A stretch of 28,846 bases of DNA, taken from assembly GCA_040755215.1 (NCBI GenBank), contig JBFMBG010000040.1:1-28846 (forward strand), in the 5' to 3' direction. Shown here in pieces: positions 24,666 to 28,846 of this stretch. This DNA is from JAIMBK01 sp040755215. GTDB taxonomy: Bacteria > Bacillota > Desulfotomaculia > Desulfotomaculales > Nap2-2B. Numbering within the stretch: the first letter of the stretch is position 1; the number at the start of each line of letters is the position of its first letter. The position numbers and the translations under genes are program-made. The notes beneath the pieces were generated by a model. The model searched no databases. It saw only the letters and a list, made by a program, of their open reading frames with translations, and was not told the DNA's origin.

Positions 24666-25214
24666 ATGTCGCGGATTGGCAAACAACCGGTGGCGGTCCC
24701 GCAAGGGGTAGACGTGCAAATCGAAGGCAACACCGTCCGGGTAAGGGGTCCCAAGGGGCAGTTGAGCAGGGAATTTCACCCGGACATGATCATCCGTCAG
24801 GAAGGCGGTTACTTACAGGTAGAAAGGCCGTCGGACGACAAGTTGCACCGTTCCCTGCACGGTTTGACCCGGACGCTGTTAAACAACATGATCCTGGGCG
24901 TAACCAGGGGGTTCGAGAAGGGTCTGGAATTATCCGGCGTGGGTTACCGGGCTTCCAAGCAGGGCAAAAAACTGGTTCTGGCCATGGGCTATTCCCACCC
25001 GGTGGAAATTGTGCCGGAGGAGGGCCTGGAAATCGAAGTTCCGGCGCCGACCAAAATTTTGGTGAAAGGGATTGACAAGGAGAAGGTAGGCAACCTGGCC
25101 GCCAGGATCCGGAGAGTCCGGGAGCCCGAACCGTATAAAGGCAAAGGCGTCCGTTACGAAGGGGAAAGGATCAGACGCAAAGCCGGTAAAGCCGGGGTAA
25201 AAGGCAAGAAGTAA
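24666..25214 (+). CDS. rplF: 50S ribosomal protein L6
   Basis: L6 lies near the sarcin-ricin loop and the factor-binding site. The protein is 182 residues: SRIGKQPVAVPQGVDVQIEGNTVRVRGPKG, the repeat of that fold in the second half, and the conserved PEPYKGKGVRYEGERIRRKAGKAG at the end. ATG 24666 follows GCAGGAGGTG. Confidence 0.98.
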   Translation: MSRIGKQPVAVPQGVDVQIEGNTVRVRGPKGQLSREFHPDMIIRQEGGYLQVERPSDDKLHRSLHGLTRTLLNNMILGVTRGFEKGLELSGVGYRASKQGKKLVLAMGYSHPVEIVPEEGLEIEVPAPTKILVKGIDKEKVGNLAARIRRVREPEPYKGKGVRYEGERIRRKAGKAGVKGKK

Positions 25215-25231
25215 AAAGGAGTTGAACCGGT

Positions 25232-25600
25232 TTGATTAAGAAGCCCGATCGGAAAACATTACGCCAGAAAAGACGTTTAAGGGTCCGCAGGAAGGTCGTG
25301 GGCACCCCGGAGCGGCCGCGGTTGAACGTTTTCCGGAGCTTGAAGCATATTTATGCGCAAGTAATTGACGATACCCGGGGGGTAACGCTGGTTTCGGCTT
25401 CCACGCTTTCGCCGGAGTTAAAGGGCAGCCTGGCTGGCGGAGGCAATCAAGAGGCGGCTTCGGCGGTGGGGAGGCTGATTGCCGAAAAAGCGCTGCAAAA
25501 AGGAATTAAGAAGGTTGTTTTTGACCGGGCCGGTTACCTTTATCACGGGCGCGTGAAGACCCTGGCCGATGCGGCGCGCGAAGGCGGCCTGGAGTTTTAG
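25232..25600 (+). CDS. rplR: 50S ribosomal protein L18
   Basis: L18 binds 5S rRNA together with L5. The 122-residue protein has the basic N-terminus KKPDRKTLRQKRRLRVRRKVVGTPERPRLNVFRS, then KHIYAQVIDD and the end FDRAGYLYHGRVKTLADAAREGGLEF. The start is TTG 25232, with AAAAAGGAG about 9 bases before. Confidence 0.98.
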   Translation: MIKKPDRKTLRQKRRLRVRRKVVGTPERPRLNVFRSLKHIYAQVIDDTRGVTLVSASTLSPELKGSLAGGGNQEAASAVGRLIAEKALQKGIKKVVFDRAGYLYHGRVKTLADAAREGGLEF

Positions 25601-25630
25601 GCAAATTTAAACATTTTAGGAGGGGAATGA

Positions 25631-26140
25631 GTGTCCAGGGTTGATCCAAATAAACCGGAGCTGACCGAAAAAGTAGTGTATATTAACCGGGTGGCCAAGG
25701 TTGTCAAGGGAGGCCGGCGTTTTTCTTTTTCCGCCCTGGTGGTCGTGGGCGACGGCAACGGGCGCGTGGGTACCGGGTTAGGCAAGGCTGCGGAAGTCCC
25801 CGAGGCGATCCGCAAGGGGATCGAGGCAGCAAAGAAGAGCATGATCGAAGTTCCCATGGCCGGGACGACAATCCCTCACGAGGTAATTGGCGAGTTTGGC
25901 GCGGGCAAAGTGCTTTTGAAACCTGCCGCCCCCGGCACGGGACTGATTGCCGGCGGGCCGGTGCGGGCGATCCTCGAGCTGGCCGGCGTGCGGGACGTTT
26001 TAACCAAGTCCCTGGGTTCGAACAACGCCAATAACATGGTGCATGCCACCATGACGGCGCTCAAAAGCCTCAAGACCCCGGCCCAGGTAGCCGGCCTGCG
26101 CGGGAAAACGGTTGCCGAGTTATTCGGGCGGGAGGCATAA
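25631..26140 (+). CDS. rpsE: 30S ribosomal protein S5
   Basis: S5 acts at the decoding site with S4 and at the mRNA entry tunnel. The 169-residue protein includes RVAKVVKGGRRFSFSALVVVGDGNGRVGTGLGKAAEVPEAIRKGIE and VRAILELAGVRDVLTKSLGSNNANNMVHAT, both conserved. GTG 25631 is chosen, after TAGGAGGGGAATGA; an overlapping out-of-frame ATG lies four bases earlier. Confidence 0.98.
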   Translation: MSRVDPNKPELTEKVVYINRVAKVVKGGRRFSFSALVVVGDGNGRVGTGLGKAAEVPEAIRKGIEAAKKSMIEVPMAGTTIPHEVIGEFGAGKVLLKPAAPGTGLIAGGPVRAILELAGVRDVLTKSLGSNNANNMVHATMTALKSLKTPAQVAGLRGKTVAELFGREA

Positions 26141-26144
26141 AGCC

Positions 26145-26324
26145 GTGGCGAAGGTAAAGGTTACGCTGCTCAAAAGTTTGATTGGCCGGTCCCGGAACCA
26201 GCGCACTGTGGTGCGCACGCTCGGGTTGAAAAAACCTGGGAATTCCGTCATCCATAATGATACTCCCCAGATCAGGGGTATGATCGCGAAAGTTTCTCAC
26301 CTGTTGAAGGTTGAAGAAATATAA
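26145..26324 (+). CDS. rpmD: 50S ribosomal protein L30
   Basis: L30 is a small large-subunit protein. From GTG 26145 it has 59 residues: AKVKVTLLKSLIGRSRNQRTVVRTLGLKKPGNSVIHNDTPQIRGMIAKVSHLLKVEE, the standard sequence and length. The GGGAGG ribosome binding site lies inside the end of rpsE, four bases away. A longer upstream frame overlapping rpsE is not part of L30. Confidence 0.96.
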   Translation: MAKVKVTLLKSLIGRSRNQRTVVRTLGLKKPGNSVIHNDTPQIRGMIAKVSHLLKVEEI

Positions 26325-26337
26325 AGGAGGTGTTATA

Positions 26338-26784
26338 ATGGTCAAGCTGCACGAATTGCGGCCCAGCCCCGGCTCCCGCCCGAAGCCGACGCGCAAGGGC
26401 CAGGGGATCGGCACCGGTTTGGGAAAGACGGCCGGCCGGGGGATGAAGGGTCAGAAAGCTCGCTCCGGCGGCGGTGTGCGGCCGGGTTTCGAAGGCGGGC
26501 AGATGCCCATCCAGCGCCGGATGCCGAAGAGGGGCTTTACGAACGCTCCTTTTAAGAAACGGATCACGGGCGTGAACGTGGAAGCCTTGAACCGTTTTGA
26601 AGACGGCAGCACGGTTACGCCGGCCCTGCTGAAAGCCGCCCGGGTCATTAAAAAAGTCGGCGACGGCGTGAAGATCCTGGGCGGGGGCGAATTGAAAAAG
26701 GCTTTGACGGTGCAGGCGCACGCCTTCAGCAAGTCCGCCCAGGAAAAAATTGTCGCGGCCGGCGGGAAGGCCGAGGTGATTTAA
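26338..26784 (+). CDS. rplO: 50S ribosomal protein L15
   Basis: L15 is a late-assembly protein. The 148-residue protein has the glycine- and lysine-rich N-terminus LRPSPGSRPKPTRKGQGIGTGLGKTAGRGMKGQKARSGGGVRPGFEGGQMP and the folded C-terminal VKILGGGELKKALTVQAHAFSKSAQEKI. ATG 26338 has a strong AAAGGAGGTG. Its stop codon is directly followed by the secY ATG. Confidence 0.98.
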   Translation: MVKLHELRPSPGSRPKPTRKGQGIGTGLGKTAGRGMKGQKARSGGGVRPGFEGGQMPIQRRMPKRGFTNAPFKKRITGVNVEALNRFEDGSTVTPALLKAARVIKKVGDGVKILGGGELKKALTVQAHAFSKSAQEKIVAAGGKAEVI

Positions 26785-28044
26785 ATGCTGGAAAGTTTAC
26801 GCAACGCGGTGAAAATTGAAGAGTTAAGGGGAAAGATCCTCTTTACCGTGCTCATGCTGCTGGTGTTCCGGATCGGGGCGCATATTCCGGTGCCCGGCAT
26901 AAACAGCGCGGTATTCAACGAGCTGATCGGCAGCGGGATCTTATTCGGCTTTTTTGACGTTATTTCCGGCGGCGCCTTTAAAAAGTTTTCCATCTTTGCC
27001 ATGAGCATTACCCCGTACATCAACGCCTCGATTATCATGCAGTTGCTTACGGTGGTCATCCCGCATCTTGAGCGCCTGGCGAAGGAAGGGGAAGAGGGCC
27101 GGAAAAAGATTACCCAGTACACCCGTTACCTTACCGTAGTGCTGGCTTTTGTTCAGGCCATCGGCATGAGCGTTGCTTTAAAGCAGGCGTTTGTCAAGCC
27201 TTCCTGGGACCAGTATCTTTTAGTGGCCCTTACTTTGACGGCCGGCACGGCCTTTTTAATGTGGATCGGGGAGCAGATTACGGAAAAAGGGATCGGCAAC
27301 GGAATTTCTTTATTGATTTTTGCCGGGATCGTCTCGCGGGTGCCGGCCGGTACGGTGCGGGTGGTGGAATACCTGCAGGCGGGAACCATCAATGTGTTCA
27401 GCATCCTTTTGCTGGTCGTTATCGGCGGTGCAGTGATCGCCGGGATTGTGCTGGTTCACGAGGGGCAGCGCCGCATCCCCGTGCAGTACGCCAAACGGGT
27501 GGTAGGACGCCGGGTTTACGGCGGCCAGAGCACCCACCTGCCCTTGCGGGTGAACCAGGCGGGGGTAATCCCCATTATCTTTGCGTCCTCCATATTAATG
27601 TTTCCCGAGCAAATTGCCAGCTGGTTTTCCGGCGGCAAGCTGGCCGACTGGTACGTGGCCTATTTCGGCTGGGGGACCGCGGCCCATACGGTCATCTATG
27701 CGCTGCTGGTGATTGGTTTTACGTATTTTTATACGGCCGTGATCATGAATCCTGTTGATGTGGCCGATAACATTAAAAAATACGGCGGTTTTATTCCGGG
27801 AATCCGTCCCGGCCGCCCGACTGCCGAGCACATCGCGAAGGTAATGAGCAGGATCACCCTGGCGGGGGCGGTCTTTCTGGCCCTGATCGCCATCCTGCCG
27901 AGCTTTATCCTGATTGCCACGCGCATCCCCCACATTTATTTCGGCGGGACCGCCCTGCTGATTGTGGTGGGCGTGGCGCTGGACACGATGAAGCAGGTCG
28001 AATCGCACATGCTGCTCAGAAGCTACCAGGGGTTTATTAAATAA
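26785..28044 (+). CDS. secY: Preprotein translocase subunit SecY
   Basis: SecY is the pore subunit of the Sec translocon. The 419-residue protein shows about ten hydrophobic segments, starting with ILFTVLMLLVFRIGAHIPVPGI, and the short plug region that follows. EGQRRIPVQYAKRVVG is the conserved cytoplasmic loop that contacts ribosome or SecA, and NPVDVADNIKKYGGFIPGIRPG is the second such loop. The start ATG 26785 immediately follows the rplO stop, so the two genes are translationally coupled. It is normally followed by adk; here an octamer repeat and map follow. Confidence 0.99.
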   Translation: MLESLRNAVKIEELRGKILFTVLMLLVFRIGAHIPVPGINSAVFNELIGSGILFGFFDVISGGAFKKFSIFAMSITPYINASIIMQLLTVVIPHLERLAKEGEEGRKKITQYTRYLTVVLAFVQAIGMSVALKQAFVKPSWDQYLLVALTLTAGTAFLMWIGEQITEKGIGNGISLLIFAGIVSRVPAGTVRVVEYLQAGTINVFSILLLVVIGGAVIAGIVLVHEGQRRIPVQYAKRVVGRRVYGGQSTHLPLRVNQAGVIPIIFASSILMFPEQIASWFSGGKLADWYVAYFGWGTAAHTVIYALLVIGFTYFYTAVIMNPVDVADNIKKYGGFIPGIRPGRPTAEHIAKVMSRITLAGAVFLALIAILPSFILIATRIPHIYFGGTALLIVVGVALDTMKQVESHMLLRSYQGFIK

Positions 28045-28046
28045 GT

Positions 28047-28126
28047 GAGGCACAGAGGCACAGAGGCACAGAGAGATATAGGCACAAAGGCACAGAGGCA
28101 CAAAGGGACAAAGGGACAAAGGCACC
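28047..28126 (+). repeat. Ten octamer tandem repeats between secY and map
   Basis: Ten successive 8-bp units keep perfect register: GAGGCACA three times, GAGAGATA, TAGGCACA, AAGGCACA, GAGGCACA, AAGGGACA twice, AAGGCACC. The consensus is RRGGCACA. A GC-rich hairpin (GCACCGG with CCGGTGC, 28122-28138) closes the block. Because 24 is a multiple of 8, any translation gives an eight-residue periodic peptide, so open frames here are not genes. Confidence 0.92.
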
Positions 28127-28174
28127 GGCGGCCGGTGCAGTCGCAACAAGAATTTGGCGGGGATGGCGGCAGGT

Positions 28175-28846
28175 TTGATTACGGTGAAGTCGAAACAGGA
28201 GCTGGCCTACATGCGGGAGGCCGGAAGAATCGTTGCGCTGACTTTTGCCCAAATCGGCAAGGTAATCAAACCGGGAGTCACTACCGGGGAACTGAACCGG
28301 CTGGCGGAAGATTTTATCCTGGCCAGGGGAGGGAGGCCGGCTTTTAAGGGTTTGTACGGCTTCCCGGCCAGCATCTGCACTTCGGTGAACGAAGAAGTGG
28401 TGCACGGCATTCCCGGTTTAAGGAAACTGGATAATGGAGATATTATCAGTATTGACATCGGCGTAGAAATAAATGGTTATTACGGTGACGGAGCGGTAAC
28501 TTTTGCGGTTGGGGAGATCGGCGAAGAAGCCGCAAGACTGTTGCGGGTGACGGAAGAAGCGCTCTATGCGGGGATCGCCAAAGCCCGCGCCGGGTACCGT
28601 TTGTCGGACATCTCGCACGCCATCCAGGCATATGTGGAAAGCCGCGGTTATTCTGTTGTCCGTGACTACGTGGGCCACGGGATCGGCAGGAGCATGCACG
28701 AGGAGCCCCAGGTGCCCAATTTCGGCCGGCCGGGCCGCGGACCCCGCCTGCGGGCGGGAATGACGCTGGCGATTGAACCGATGATCAACGCGGGCACTCA
28801 CGAGGTGCACGTCTGTGCGGATAACTGGACGGTGGTTACGAAAGAC
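28175..28846 (+). CDS. map: Methionine aminopeptidase type I (3' end outside window)
   Basis: MAP removes the initiator methionine from new proteins. The visible 224 residues begin ITVKSKQELAYMREAGRIV. Metal- and substrate-binding residues (numbered from TTG 28175) are His77 in VVHGIPG, Asp94 and Asp105 in DIGVEINGYYGDGA, His168 and His175 in VGHGIGRSMHEEP, and Glu201 in AIEPM. The last metal ligand (Glu of the final strand) would lie just past the window end. The start is uncertain: TTG 28175 has GGGG 12 bases upstream and fits the family N-terminus; ATG 28163, in frame, abuts that motif. It is placed directly after secY with no adk. Confidence 0.95.
   Translation, partial: MITVKSKQELAYMREAGRIVALTFAQIGKVIKPGVTTGELNRLAEDFILARGGRPAFKGLYGFPASICTSVNEEVVHGIPGLRKLDNGDIISIDIGVEINGYYGDGAVTFAVGEIGEEAARLLRVTEEALYAGIAKARAGYRLSDISHAIQAYVESRGYSVVRDYVGHGIGRSMHEEPQVPNFGRPGRGPRLRAGMTLAIEPMINAGTHEVHVCADNWTVVTKD

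Noticed and set aside
28045..28347. Open frames on both strands across the secY-map spacer giving Cys/Leu-rich or Lys/Gln-rich periodic peptides
   Set aside because: They arise from the octamer repeat, overlap secY and map, and have no ribosome binding site or recognisable domain.

Overview
The window is the ribosome and transcription core of a thermophilic or anaerobic Gram-positive bacterium. Gene order (tuf-rpmG-secE-nusG-rplKAJL-rpoBC-L7Ae-rpsLG-fusA-tuf-S10/spc operons-secY-map), zinc-type S14 and L33, an L24 with an extra zinc ribbon, strong AGGAGG ribosome binding sites and an L7Ae-like gene after rpoC all indicate a Firmicute. A Cys-rich insert in EF-Tu and the fairly GC-rich sequence suggest the Peptococcaceae/Desulfotomaculum-Pelotomaculum group; this placement is inference. 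All 38 genes are on the + strand. No tRNA, rRNA, CRISPR array or transposase gene was found.

Layout. (1) 1-1109: 3' part of a first tuf gene with its own terminator. (2) 1173-4912: rpmG, secE, nusG, rplK, rplA, rplJ and rplL, with a promoter before rpmG, a second before rplK, an L10-type leader with a terminator hairpin before rplJ, and a terminator after rplL. (3) 4945-12476: strong promoter, leader, rpoB, rpoC and an L7Ae-family gene. (4) 12505-16818: rpsL, rpsG, fusA and a second, nearly identical tuf. (5) 16933-22470: S10-type cluster rpsJ to rpsQ, interrupted between rplB and rpsS by 374 bases of non-coding, apparently highly structured sequence. (6) 22508-28846: spc-type cluster rplN to secY, then map (3' end cut by the window edge). 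The adk gene usually found between secY and map is absent.

Together the genes make most of the large and small subunit proteins, the two main elongation factors, the beta and beta' subunits of RNA polymerase, the NusG elongation factor, the SecYE translocon channel and the enzyme that trims initiator methionine.

The coding content is conventional. The unusual material is in the spacers. There is a roughly 300-base structured element between rplB and rpsS. A GACGTC-rich dispersed repeat occurs in four copies, one of which supplies the last 16 codons of rplE. An octamer tandem repeat (consensus RRGGCACA) fills three spacers, and further heptamer tandem repeats occur in at least three more. These are the best candidates for something undescribed.
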